57,823 nt of DNA from an uncultured Prevotella sp. (GTDB taxonomy: Bacteria > Bacteroidota > Bacteroidia > Bacteroidales > Bacteroidaceae), in contig CAMOEW010000005.1 of NCBI GenBank assembly GCA_946612625.1, positions 1-57,823 of the forward strand. The letters are read 5' to 3'. A program made the position numbers and the translations under genes. The notes beneath the pieces were generated by a model. The model did not search any database. It worked only from the letters and a program-made list of their open reading frames with translations, and was not told the origin of the DNA. Positions 26,970-34,178 of this stretch are shown here, piece after piece (position 1 is the first letter of the stretch; every line of letters begins with the position of its first letter).

Positions 26970-28154
26970 TTAATTATTAAATTTCAGGTATGTTTCAATA
27001 TCCTTGTCGCCGCGCCCACTGACGGTGAGCACTACAATATCGTCGTGTTTGAATGTCATTTTCTTCAGTGCGGCAATGGCGTGGGCACTCTCGATGGCAG
27101 GTATGATACCTTCCATTCGCGTAAGCTCATAGCCGGCACGGATGGCCTCGTCGTCGTTGATGGCAAATACCGTGCTGCGCTTCTTTATTGCCATGTTGCA
27201 GTGCATGGGACCTACTCCTGGATAGTCGAGGCCGGCCGAGATGGTGAACGCTTCCTTTATCTGTCCGTCGTCATTCTGCATCACGAGCATCTTTGCGCCG
27301 TGTAGTATGCCAGGCGTGCCGCAGTGTATCGTTGCTGCCGTATAGTCGGTGTCGATGCCGTGGCCTCCTGCCTCAGCAAGTATTATCTGCACGCGCTCGT
27401 CGTCAACATAATGATATATGGTACCGGCGGCATTGCTGCCTCCGCCTATGCACGCTATGAGATAGTCGGGATAGTCGCGGCCTGTTTTTTCAGTCAGCTG
27501 TACCTTCAGCTCTTTTGATATTACGCTCTGCATACGAGCCACGAGGTCGGGGTAGGGGTGAGGTCCCATTGTCGAGCCTACGATATAGAAGGTGTCGGCA
27601 GGATGGCAGCACCAATCGCGGATAGCCTCCGAACATGCATCGCTGAGCGTCATGTTTCCGGTACGCACAGGATGCACCTTCGCTCCGAGCATCTTCATTC
27701 GTTCAACATTGATGTGCTGGCGCTCCACGTCAGTGGCTCCCATGAACACTTCGCACTCCATGCCCATCAGCGCACATACCGTGGCTGTTGCCACACCGTG
27801 CTGGCCGGCTCCCGTCTCGGCGATGATTCGCGTCTTACCCATCTTCTTTGCCAGGAGTATCTGCCCCACGGTGTTGTTGATTTTATGTGCACCGGTATGA
27901 TTCAGGTCTTCGCGTTTCAGATAAAGCCGGCATCCGTACTTCTCGCTCATGCGACTGGCATAGTAGAGTGGTGAGGGGCGCCCCACATAGTCGGTAAGCA
28001 ACTGATAGTACTCTTCTTGAAACTCACGGCTCTCGATAATCGTGAGATAGGCTTCCTGCAAGTCGTGCACGCACTTGTAGAGTATTTCGGGCACATACGC
28101 ACCGCCGAACTCTCCGTAATAACCGTTCTCGTCAACAAAAAATGATTCTTTCAT
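26970..28154 (-). CDS. trpB: Tryptophan synthase beta subunit
   Basis: A 394-residue PLP enzyme that condenses indole with serine. The start MKESFFVDENGYYGEFGGAYVPE is typical of TrpB1. The PLP lysine is in HTGAHKINN near 90, the catalytic Glu in AETGAGQHGVA near 113, and the phosphate cup in CIGGGSNAAGT near 236. As the first structural gene of trpBEGDCFA it lies right after the attenuator leader. It encodes the standard TrpB1 type that pairs with TrpA, not the TrpB2 form. Confidence 0.97.
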   Translation of the reverse strand: MKESFFVDENGYYGEFGGAYVPEILYKCVHDLQEAYLTIIESREFQEEYYQLLTDYVGRPSPLYYASRMSEKYGCRLYLKREDLNHTGAHKINNTVGQILLAKKMGKTRIIAETGAGQHGVATATVCALMGMECEVFMGATDVERQHINVERMKMLGAKVHPVRTGNMTLSDACSEAIRDWCCHPADTFYIVGSTMGPHPYPDLVARMQSVISKELKVQLTEKTGRDYPDYLIACIGGGSNAAGTIYHYVDDERVQIILAEAGGHGIDTDYTAATIHCGTPGILHGAKMLVMQNDDGQIKEAFTISAGLDYPGVGPMHCNMAIKKRSTVFAINDDEAIRAGYELTRMEGIIPAIESAHAIAALKKMTFKHDDIVVLTVSGRGDKDIETYLKFNN

Positions 28155-28190
28155 ATAAGTGTGATAAATTAGTAAGTCGTTTAATTAATC

Positions 28191-28239
28191 TTGGCTTTTT
28201 ACAATGCCAAAGGGGATTGTCGCATTCGACAACCCCCTT
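28191..28239 (-). promoter_or_regulatory. Trp attenuator hairpins between trpL and trpB
   Basis: On the minus strand a 13-position stem (28239-28227 with 28222-28210, loop AATG, one G-T pair) follows the leader peptide gene by about 42 bases. A smaller stem, TTGGC/GCCAA (28210-28206 with 28195-28191), follows directly. The GC-rich first stem fits the terminator of a trp attenuator, though its 3' side lacks a clean T run. An earlier hairpin between GTAGC (28301-28297) and GCTAC (28271-28267) overlaps the leader stop codon and could be the pause or competing stem. Families of such leaders are known in Bacteroidetes (Bacteroid-trp RNA motif). Confidence 0.65.
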
Positions 28240-28281
28240 GCATATCTTTATGACTATACATATATAGGTAGCGTCTCGCGA

Positions 28282-28335
28282 CTATTTCAATCTCGAGCTA
28301 CGCCACCACCAAGAGTATGTCATGCAAATGTTCAT
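28282..28335 (-). CDS. trpL: Trp operon leader peptide with three consecutive Trp codons
   Basis: A 17-codon reading frame, MNICMTYSWWWRSSRLK, ends with TAG at 28284-28282. The three TGG codons occupy 28311-28303. It begins about 33 bases after the predicted start site of the trp promoter. Three adjacent Trp codons in so short a frame, directly upstream of seven trp genes, are very unlikely by chance. Ribosome stalling at these codons under Trp starvation would change the fold of the RNA downstream (28267-28301 and 28191-28239) and let transcription enter trpB. The peptide itself probably has no other function. Confidence 0.85.
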   Translation of the reverse strand: MNICMTYSWWWRSSRLK

Positions 28336-28374
28336 GTATTGTATGTTTTTGCGTTTGATTTTATAATTTCGATG

Positions 28375-28405
28375 CAAAGTTACGCTTTTTCTTTTAATTT
28401 GCAAA
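28375..28405 (-). promoter_or_regulatory. Promoter of the trp operon
   Basis: On the minus strand TTTG (28405-28402), 19 bases, then TAACTTTG (28382-28375): a full match to the Bacteroidetes consensus. The start site would be near 28368, giving a leader of about 213 bases that holds trpL and the attenuator. Confidence 0.8.
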
Positions 28406-28452
28406 TTATTTGGCAATTTTTTTTGTGATTCCCAAAAATTTAACACAAAAAA

Positions 28453-28484
28453 TTTGTTTGTTATTATAGAATATACTATATTTG
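28453..28484 (+). promoter_or_regulatory. Plus-strand promoter in the trpB-rny gap
   Basis: TTTG (28453-28456), 20 bases, then TATATTTG (28477-28484). No plus-strand protein gene follows, only the two hairpins of the candidate small RNA. Its start site would fall near 28491. It diverges from the trp promoter about 50 bases away. Confidence 0.55.
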
Positions 28485-28489
28485 CCAAC

Positions 28490-28574
28490 GATAAGACAGA
28501 CATTGGACATTTTACCAATGTGTTCTTATCAAATATTAATAGAGATTGGTAGCGTCCTGCACCAATCTCTTTTT
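28490..28574 (+). ncRNA. Candidate small RNA of about 85 bases with two hairpins
   Basis: Downstream of the promoter at 28453-28484 lies a compound hairpin: GATAAGA (28490-28496) pairs with TCTTATC (28524-28530), and inside it ACATTGG (28500-28506) with CCAATGT (28515-28521). After an AT-rich linker comes a second stem with perfect 10-base arms (28541-28550, 28561-28570) and a run of T (28570-28574), the form of a Rho-independent terminator on the plus strand. The same second stem lies just after the stop of rny (28587) and may simply be its terminator on the other strand. No coding potential is seen. I do not recognise it as 6S, tmRNA or another named RNA. Confidence 0.45.
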
Positions 28575-28586
28575 ATATGTTTTGTG

Positions 28587-30122
28587 TTATTTAGCGTATG
28601 CAATGCTCCGTGTCTCCCTGATAACAGTGATTTTCACCTGTCCGGGATAGGTCATCTCCGTCTGTATCTTGTTGGCTATCTCGCCGGAGAGAGCTTCTGT
28701 CTCTGCATCGTCCATTTTGTCGGCACCGACGATGACACGCAGTTCCCGACCGGCTTGTATGGCGTATGTCTTTGTTACTCCGGGATAGCTCATTGCAATG
28801 GCCTCAAGATCGTTCAGTCGCTTGATGTATGCCTCTACAATCTCGCGGCGTGCACCGGGACGTGCACCGCTGATGGCATCGCAGATTTGCACGATAGGAG
28901 CCAGCAGTGTGTTCATCTCCATTTCGTCGTGGTGAGCACCGATGGCATTGCATATGTCTGGCTTCTCTTTGTATTTCTCTGCAATCTTAGCTCCGTAGAG
29001 TGCGTGCGGCAGTTCGCTCTCCTCATCTGGCACCTTGCCTATGTCGTGCAGCAGTCCGGCTCGCTTGGCTTTCTTCGGGTTTAGTCCGAGTTCGGCAGCC
29101 ATCACCGAACAGAGGTTTGCTGTTTCGCGTGCGTGCTGCAGAAGGTTCTGTCCGTAACTCGAACGGTATTTCATCTTGCCGATGATGCGTATAAGTTCTG
29201 GATGCAGGCCGTGGATGCCAAGGTCGATGGCGGTGCGCTTGCCGGTTTCTATTACTTCGTTTTCCAGTTGTTTCTTTACTTTTGCCACTACTTCCTCGAT
29301 GCGTGCGGGATGGATGCGCCCGTCGGCTACCAATTGATGGAGAGCCAGTCGGCAAACCTCGCGTCGTATGGGATCGAAGGCAGAGATTACGATAGCTTCT
29401 GGAGTGTCGTCAACCACAATCTCAACACCTGCGGCAGCCTCAAGAGCTCGGATGTTGCGACCTTCGCGGCCGATGATACGTCCTTTTACCTCGTCGTTGT
29501 CGATATGGAACACGCTGACGCTGTTCTCTATTGCTGTCTCAGTGGCTGTGCGCTGGATGGTCTGAATAACGATTTTCTTTGCTTGGGCATTGGCGTTGAG
29601 CTTTGCCTCATCCATAATCTCGTTGATATAACTTTGGGCGTCGCTCTTTGCCTCGTCTTTCATAGCCTCTACAAGCCTGGCTTTGGCTTCCTCGGCGCTA
29701 AGTCCTGATAGTTCTTCAAGTTTCTCGCGTTCCTTGAGTTGCATCTTCTCAAGTTCTTCCTGCTTAAGGGTGAGCGATTTTTTCTCGTTTTCTATGCGTG
29801 TCTGAATATTGTCGAGCTCATTTTTGCGGCGGCCAAGCTCTTCCTGACGCTGATTGAGCGACATCTCGCGCTGCTTCAGCTTGTTCTCGCTCTGCTGTAT
29901 GTGCTGCTTTCGCTGCTGAACTTCTTTTTCCAGTTCGCTCTTCTTGTTCAGGAATTTCTCTTTAACTTCGAGAAGCTTCTTTTCCTTGATTACGTCAGCC
30001 TCTTTCTCAGCTGACTTAACCATTTCATTGTATTTTCCTTTTATGACATAACGGAATGTCAGATATCCGCAAAGTCCGCCGATGATGAGACCTGCGACAG
30101 ATAGAATAATGTATAAAATCAT
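28587..30122 (-). CDS. rny: Ribonuclease Y
   Basis: A 511-residue membrane-anchored endoribonuclease that starts mRNA decay. An N-terminal membrane helix ([20 protein letters not shown]) is followed by a long charged coiled coil (about 30-190), a KH domain ([20 protein letters not shown] near 215) and an HD domain ([13 protein letters not shown] near 355, and IGAHHDEME). The length and layout match Bacillus RNase Y. It ends an apparent operon with the coiled-coil gene and zapA (gap of 40 bases to zapA). A hairpin at 28541-28570 lies 17 bases past the stop. Confidence 0.96.
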   Translation of the reverse strand: MILYIILSVAGLIIGGLCGYLTFRYVIKGKYNEMVKSAEKEADVIKEKKLLEVKEKFLNKKSELEKEVQQRKQHIQQSENKLKQREMSLNQRQEELGRRKNELDNIQTRIENEKKSLTLKQEELEKMQLKEREKLEELSGLSAEEAKARLVEAMKDEAKSDAQSYINEIMDEAKLNANAQAKKIVIQTIQRTATETAIENSVSVFHIDNDEVKGRIIGREGRNIRALEAAAGVEIVVDDTPEAIVISAFDPIRREVCRLALHQLVADGRIHPARIEEVVAKVKKQLENEVIETGKRTAIDLGIHGLHPELIRIIGKMKYRSSYGQNLLQHARETANLCSVMAAELGLNPKKAKRAGLLHDIGKVPDEESELPHALYGAKIAEKYKEKPDICNAIGAHHDEMEMNTLLAPIVQICDAISGARPGARREIVEAYIKRLNDLEAIAMSYPGVTKTYAIQAGRELRVIVGADKMDDAETEALSGEIANKIQTEMTYPGQVKITVIRETRSIAYAK

Positions 30123-30162
30123 AAATAAAACATATATATATAGTTATTAATATTCTCTTGAC

Positions 30163-30471
30163 TTACGTTTTATCGCCAAGTGCATTTTCAATCTCGGCAG
30201 TGAGACTTTTGAGAATATTATCGTAGGGAGCGGTATCGTTCTTTCCTTTTTCCTTTTCGTACTGCAGTGCAATGTGTATAAGCGCCATGAGAGCAATGGT
30301 ATGATCGCCCTTGTGCCCTTTGAATCTCTGTGCGTATGTATTGTAAACGCTAGTAATCAACTTGGCAGCCGAACGGTAGTATTCCTCGTCGGCTCGGTTG
30401 ATGTTTACCTCGATTTCCTCGTCGTACACATGCAGTCGTATGTGAAGTTTCTCGTTGTCTTGTACTGCCAT
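30163..30471 (-). CDS. zapA: Cell division protein ZapA
   Basis: A 102-residue FtsZ-ring-stabilising protein. The N-terminal strand-helix pattern (KLHIRLHVYDEEIEVNINRADEEYYRSAAKLI) is that of ZapA, and the second half is helical (TIALMALIHIALQYEKEK) for dimerisation. It lies 20 bases after a small coiled-coil gene and 40 before rny, an arrangement I regard as common in Bacteroidales. Confidence 0.85.
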   Translation of the reverse strand: MAVQDNEKLHIRLHVYDEEIEVNINRADEEYYRSAAKLITSVYNTYAQRFKGHKGDHTIALMALIHIALQYEKEKGKNDTAPYDNILKSLTAEIENALGDKT

Positions 30472-30491
30472 CGCAATTTCAATTAATGAAC

Positions 30492-30794
30492 CTACTGATC
30501 ACTTTGGTTTTTCAGCAGGGCAATGCACTTGTTGACATCTCTAATCAGCTTGGATAATCGTTCGTCGGCTCCCTTGAGGTCGCCGTCGGTGATTTCAATC
30601 ATCTTTGCCATTTTGAGCGAGTTGTAGTCATTGTCTTTCTGAGCCAGCTGGTTGCGCAGTGATTTTATTTCCTTCTCATGGCTGTCAATCATGGCGTAAA
30701 GTTCTTCGTTCTCCTTCTTCAATTCATTGAATCGGAGAATCATCTGCCTTGTACGGGTCTGGAACTTTGCCAATGTCTGTTCAGTCTGATTCAT
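30492..30794 (-). CDS. Small coiled-coil protein next to zapA
   Basis: About 100 residues, almost all predicted coiled coil (RFNELKKENEELYAMIDSHEKEIKSLRNQLAQKDND). The family is not firmly recognised; size, coiled coil and position before zapA suggest a ZapB-like division factor. I prefer the ATG at 30794; an upstream in-frame GTG at 30800 would add two residues. The probable promoter is at 30819-30826. Confidence 0.7.
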   Translation of the reverse strand: MNQTEQTLAKFQTRTRQMILRFNELKKENEELYAMIDSHEKEIKSLRNQLAQKDNDYNSLKMAKMIEITDGDLKGADERLSKLIRDVNKCIALLKNQSDQ

Positions 30795-30818
30795 GCCCAC
30801 AAACTCTGTTTTATCCTA

Positions 30819-30826
30819 CAAAGTTA
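30819..30826 (-). promoter_or_regulatory. Putative -7 element for the coiled-coil/zapA/rny operon
   Basis: TAACTTTG on the minus strand matches TAnnTTTG and lies about 25 bases before the start at 30794. The -33 position has no clear TTTG. Confidence 0.45.
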
Positions 30827-30877
30827 TTGCTTTTTCTCGAAATGTAAAAATAATAGTTGATATTTTAACTTTTATTG

Positions 30878-31510
30878 TTATTTTTCGCTGTTATTTGCAG
30901 GTGTGGGTTCTTTTTTAGCCAGCATTACAATGTTATATACGAAATTGGTAATCCATGACTGTGAGAAGCCGAGACGCTGGTTGTACTTACGTATTCCAAG
31001 CACTGTTTTCATCACGGCAGCATCGTTATAGTCGTTTTTGTTGAAGATGTCGGCAATGGTTTTCTCGGTCATCTGATAGATGGCCTTTTTGAAGAACGAC
31101 GGCAGTCGCAGTTTGAACTTCATCAGGTTGCCGGTGAGCATCATGATGTCTTGTGTGAAGTTCTGAAACTGGATGAGATACGGCTGTACGTCTTGTAGCC
31201 TGTGGCAGTTTTTGCGTATGCTCGAGTCAATTTCCTTACAGAACGAGTCGTCGATATTGTATATTTCCTTGAGCATCTTCCTGCACCGTGTACGTTCGCC
31301 TACACCGAGCTTGTTGTTCTGTGTGGGCACGTGTAGGGTAGTCTTGAATATGCGCAGGTCTGGCAGGCTGGCGAGGTTGGTAATTCCCACTTCGGCAGCG
31401 AGTGATGCCTGGAAATATACCCGAATCAGTGTCATGAAGTCCTCCATGCCTCCGGCTTTGGATTCCTGTTGGCCGTTGTTGCGACCGAAAATTTTTGATA
31501 TTATACTCAT
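30878..31510 (-). CDS. Conserved protein of unknown function
   Basis: A 210-residue, basic, probably cytoplasmic protein without signal peptide or membrane helix. It is rich in helix (FMTLIRVYFQASLAAEVGI, DYNDAAVMKTVLGIRKYNQRLGF) and contains two Cys at CRKML and FCKEI. I recognise no family. The start is the ATG at 31510 (MSIISKIFGRNN); a longer frame from a TTG at 31540 would run into the promoter element at 31538-31545 and is rejected. It is transcribed divergently from rfbA and stands 78 bases upstream of the zapA group. Confidence 0.75.
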   Translation of the reverse strand: MSIISKIFGRNNGQQESKAGGMEDFMTLIRVYFQASLAAEVGITNLASLPDLRIFKTTLHVPTQNNKLGVGERTRCRKMLKEIYNIDDSFCKEIDSSIRKNCHRLQDVQPYLIQFQNFTQDIMMLTGNLMKFKLRLPSFFKKAIYQMTEKTIADIFNKNDYNDAAVMKTVLGIRKYNQRLGFSQSWITNFVYNIVMLAKKEPTPANNSEK

Positions 31511-31537
31511 TTCAGATGTTTTTTGAAAAATCTCGTG

Positions 31538-31545
31538 CAAAGGTA
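31538..31545 (-). promoter_or_regulatory. -7 element for the unknown gene at 31510
   Basis: TACCTTTG on the minus strand, about 28 bases before the ATG at 31510. The -33 half is weak. It decides the start of that gene, since the longer frame would overlap the promoter. Confidence 0.5.
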
Positions 31546-31566
31546 CATCTTTTTTTTGTAAATCTA

Positions 31567-31595
31567 TTGTATAAAAGAAAAAAGTTGTATCTTTG
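31567..31595 (+). promoter_or_regulatory. Promoter of rfbA
   Basis: TTG (31567-31569), 18 bases, then TATCTTTG (31588-31595). The start site would be near 31602, a leader of about 28 bases to the ATG at 31630. Confidence 0.65.
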
Positions 31596-31629
31596 CATTC
31601 AAAATACTCAAATTATATATTTATAAAGC

Positions 31630-32496
31630 ATGAAGGGAATTGTTTTAGCCGGTGGTAGCGGTACGCGTTTGTATCCTATCACAAAGGGAATAAGCAAGCA
31701 GCTGATTCCCATATTCGACAAACCGATGATTTATTATCCTATATCGGCACTTATGCTTGCAGGCATTCGTGAAATATTAATTATAAGCACTCCATACGAC
31801 CTGCCTGGTTTCATGCGTCTGCTTGGCGACGGCAGCAATCTGGGCGTAAGGTTCGAGTATGCCGAGCAGCCGTCGCCCGACGGCCTTGCACAGGCATTCA
31901 TCATTGGTGAAAAGTTCATCGGCGATGATTCCGTATGTCTTGTCCTTGGCGACAACATTTTCTATGGTAGTGGTTTCTCGGCACTGCTGAAAGAGAGTGT
32001 GGAAAATGCAGAGTTGCGCGGCGATGCCACAGTCTTCGGCTATTATGTAAACGACCCAGAGCGATACGGTGTGGCTGAGTTCGATGCTGAAGGCAATTGC
32101 CTGAGCATCGAGGAGAAGCCCGAGCATCCGAAGTCAAACTATGCCGTCGTGGGGTTGTATTTCTATCCTAACAGCGTTGTTAAGATTGCAAAGAATATCA
32201 AGCCAAGTGCACGTGGCGAGCTTGAGATCACCACGGTCAATCAGGAATATCTCGTCCAGAAGCACCTGAAGGTGAAGACGCTGCAGCGTGGCTTCGCATG
32301 GTTGGATACCGGCACGCACGACAGCCTCTCAGAGGCGAGTACGTTTATCGAGGTGATAGAGAAGCGCCAGGGCCTGAAGGTGGCATGCCTTGAGGAGATT
32401 GCGTTCAAGCGTGGCTGGATCAGTCGCGAGCAGCTTCACGAGATTGCCAAGCCGATGGCTAAGAACGACTACGGAAAATATCTTTTAAACCTATAA
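31630..32496 (+). CDS. rfbA: Glucose-1-phosphate thymidylyltransferase
   Basis: A 288-residue nucleotidyltransferase that makes dTDP-glucose, the first step to dTDP-rhamnose and related sugars for surface polysaccharides. The start [25 protein letters not shown] is the signature of Rml[25 protein letters not shown] and [12 protein letters not shown] are also diagnostic. The other rml genes are not adjacent here; instead a comEC-like gene follows after 13 bases. Feedback control by dTDP-rhamnose is usual for the family. Confidence 0.97.
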   Translation: MKGIVLAGGSGTRLYPITKGISKQLIPIFDKPMIYYPISALMLAGIREILIISTPYDLPGFMRLLGDGSNLGVRFEYAEQPSPDGLAQAFIIGEKFIGDDSVCLVLGDNIFYGSGFSALLKESVENAELRGDATVFGYYVNDPERYGVAEFDAEGNCLSIEEKPEHPKSNYAVVGLYFYPNSVVKIAKNIKPSARGELEITTVNQEYLVQKHLKVKTLQRGFAWLDTGTHDSLSEASTFIEVIEKRQGLKVACLEEIAFKRGWISREQLHEIAKPMAKNDYGKYLLNL

Positions 32497-32509
32497 GTAT
32501 CTTCATTCA

Positions 32510-33970
32510 GTGCGGGTTACGATATTCTATATTCTTGGTATCGTAGCAGGAGAAATGTTGCACGAGAGCGTCTCCACCGAGATTTGGCTCGCAATTGTGG
32601 TGTTTCTTGTCATAGCGTCAATGATTATCCCTTTCACTAAATTCCGGTGGAAGGGTTCTGTTCTGCTTATGGCCTCAATGGGTTTCGGAGGAGCTATGGT
32701 GACGTTGTCGGAGACCAGCTATGATGTCATTATGCCTGAACAGAAGATAACCTACGAGGCGGTTGTCGTTTCGCGTCCGGTGATAAAGGAAAAGACCGTG
32801 ACGGCCGACTTGCTCGTAACGTCGGGACGGTTTCGGGGACGAACGCTGAGGGCATCGCTGCTGAAGGATACTGTTGGGCACCGCTATCGTAGCTTACACG
32901 TCGGGAGCCTGCTGCAAGTTCACTCACGTATTGAGAAGCCACGGCGATTCGACGGTTCCCACTTCGACTATCCGATGTATCTGAAATGCCACGGAATCTT
33001 AGGCAGCACTTTTGTCTATCACAGCGATTGGAAGTCTGTCCCGGTAAGCCTCACTGCCCTTGGCTATTGGCAGCGTGCTAAACTCCGTTTGCTGATGTTT
33101 CGCGACAGGCTGATACAGAGTGTGAAAGGGAGTCTCACCGACGAGACTCTCGCCATTGTCAGCGCAATGACTCTCGGCGACAAAACCATGCTGAAAGCCG
33201 ACGTGCGCAACGTGTATTCTCAGAGTGGTGCATCTCACATATTGGCACTGTCGGGACTTCATCTGTCTATAATTTACATGGTGCTCACTTTCTGGTGCAG
33301 ACGCCGCAGATGGCTGCGACTTATTATGCTTGCCGCAGTATGGGCATACGTGGTCATGGTGGGGATGATGCCGTCGGTGGTCAGGGCGGCGTCTATGCTT
33401 ACCCTGCTCACCTCGGCGCAGATGCTTCACCGGGACGGTTTCCCGTTGCATACGCTCTCGATGGCTGCACTGCTTATACTGATAGCAAGCCCGTTGAGCC
33501 TCTTCGACGTGGGGTTCCAGTTGTCATTTCTGGCTGTGCTCTTCATTCTTCTATGCTATGGCGACATTGAAAGGCTGTGGAAACCCCACAATGCCATTAT
33601 ACGTTGGGCATGGCAGCTTACGGCAGTGAGCATTTCCGCGCAGATCGGAACCATACCGATAGTGGCATACTATTTCGGACGGCTACCGCTGTACGCTTTA
33701 CCGGCAAACCTTATCGTTATTCCAACCACTATGGTCATACTGATATTGTCGATAGTGTTGTTCTTTCCGGTGGTTGGATGCTGGGTGGCACCCGTTATAG
33801 CTTTTCTTGTGTCGGCTCAGTATAAAATACTTACGGAGACCGTCGCCTTGCCATTGTCGGGCGTGACGGTCTCCATAAATCTGGTTCAGACGCTACTTGT
33901 CTATGTGCTATATGTGGTTATCTTTCTCGTTTATCGCACTATACACAGCCGACAACCGCATTATCTGTAA
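32510..33970 (+). CDS. comEC: ComEC/Rec2-type competence membrane protein, short form
   Basis: A 486-residue inner-membrane protein with about ten membrane segments. The central SGASHILALSGLHLSIIYMVL with TLGDKTMLKADVRNVYSQ upstream is the ComEC core signature; the N-terminal part with VVVSRPVIKEKTVTADLLV and the RFDGSHFDYPMYLKCHGILGS-like segment fits DUF4131. ComEC forms the channel for single-stranded DNA uptake. The C-terminal metallo-beta-lactamase-like domain of many ComEC proteins is absent; the protein stops after the membrane region, as in some Bacteroidetes. The start is a GTG at 32510, 13 bases after rfbA. Confidence 0.85.
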   Translation: MRVTIFYILGIVAGEMLHESVSTEIWLAIVVFLVIASMIIPFTKFRWKGSVLLMASMGFGGAMVTLSETSYDVIMPEQKITYEAVVVSRPVIKEKTVTADLLVTSGRFRGRTLRASLLKDTVGHRYRSLHVGSLLQVHSRIEKPRRFDGSHFDYPMYLKCHGILGSTFVYHSDWKSVPVSLTALGYWQRAKLRLLMFRDRLIQSVKGSLTDETLAIVSAMTLGDKTMLKADVRNVYSQSGASHILALSGLHLSIIYMVLTFWCRRRRWLRLIMLAAVWAYVVMVGMMPSVVRAASMLTLLTSAQMLHRDGFPLHTLSMAALLILIASPLSLFDVGFQLSFLAVLFILLCYGDIERLWKPHNAIIRWAWQLTAVSISAQIGTIPIVAYYFGRLPLYALPANLIVIPTTMVILILSIVLFFPVVGCWVAPVIAFLVSAQYKILTETVALPLSGVTVSINLVQTLLVYVLYVVIFLVYRTIHSRQPHYL

Positions 33971-34016
33971 AGTCCAGCTCGGCGTGGAACTCTTCATCAG
34001 GATATAGTTATTTTGT

Positions 34017-34039
34017 GGAAAAATACAAATAATTTTTCC
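34017..34039. terminator. Weak hairpin after comEC
   Basis: Eight-base arms (34017-34024, 34032-34039) around a seven-base loop, 47 bases beyond the comEC stop. It is A/T-rich and not followed by a T run on the plus strand, so termination here is uncertain; the palindromes at 34102-34178 may do this job. Confidence 0.3.
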
Positions 34040-34101
34040 GGGAAAGTCAAGAATTTTGTACTTGTTGCCTTTTTCTCGACGTAAAAAATCCCTGATACTC
34101 G

Positions 34102-34178
34102 AATTTTATAATCCCTTAGAACTAAGGGATTATAAAATTTCCAAACAAAATAATCCCTTAGTTCTAAGGGATTATTTT
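34102..34178. repeat. Paired-palindrome repeat, copy 2 (inverted)
   Basis: Two perfect palindromes: 18-base arms at 34102-34119 and 34122-34139 around AA, and 15-base arms at 34147-34161 and 34164-34178 around TT. As reverse complement it follows copy 1 (682-754) in order, core AATCCCTTAG and spacer. It lies between convergent comEC and the SSS symporter gene, and the last Lys codons and stop of the symporter (34172-34180) largely fall inside it. It could end transcription from both sides. Confidence 0.8.

Noticed and set aside
28336..28518. Longer reading frame upstream of the trp leader peptide
   Set aside because: It runs back through the trp promoter, so it cannot be on the transcript; only the 17-codon part is kept.
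31511..31540. TTG start for the unknown gene, ten codons upstream
   Set aside because: It overlaps the -7 element at 31538-31545, and the ATG at 31510 gives a normal start.
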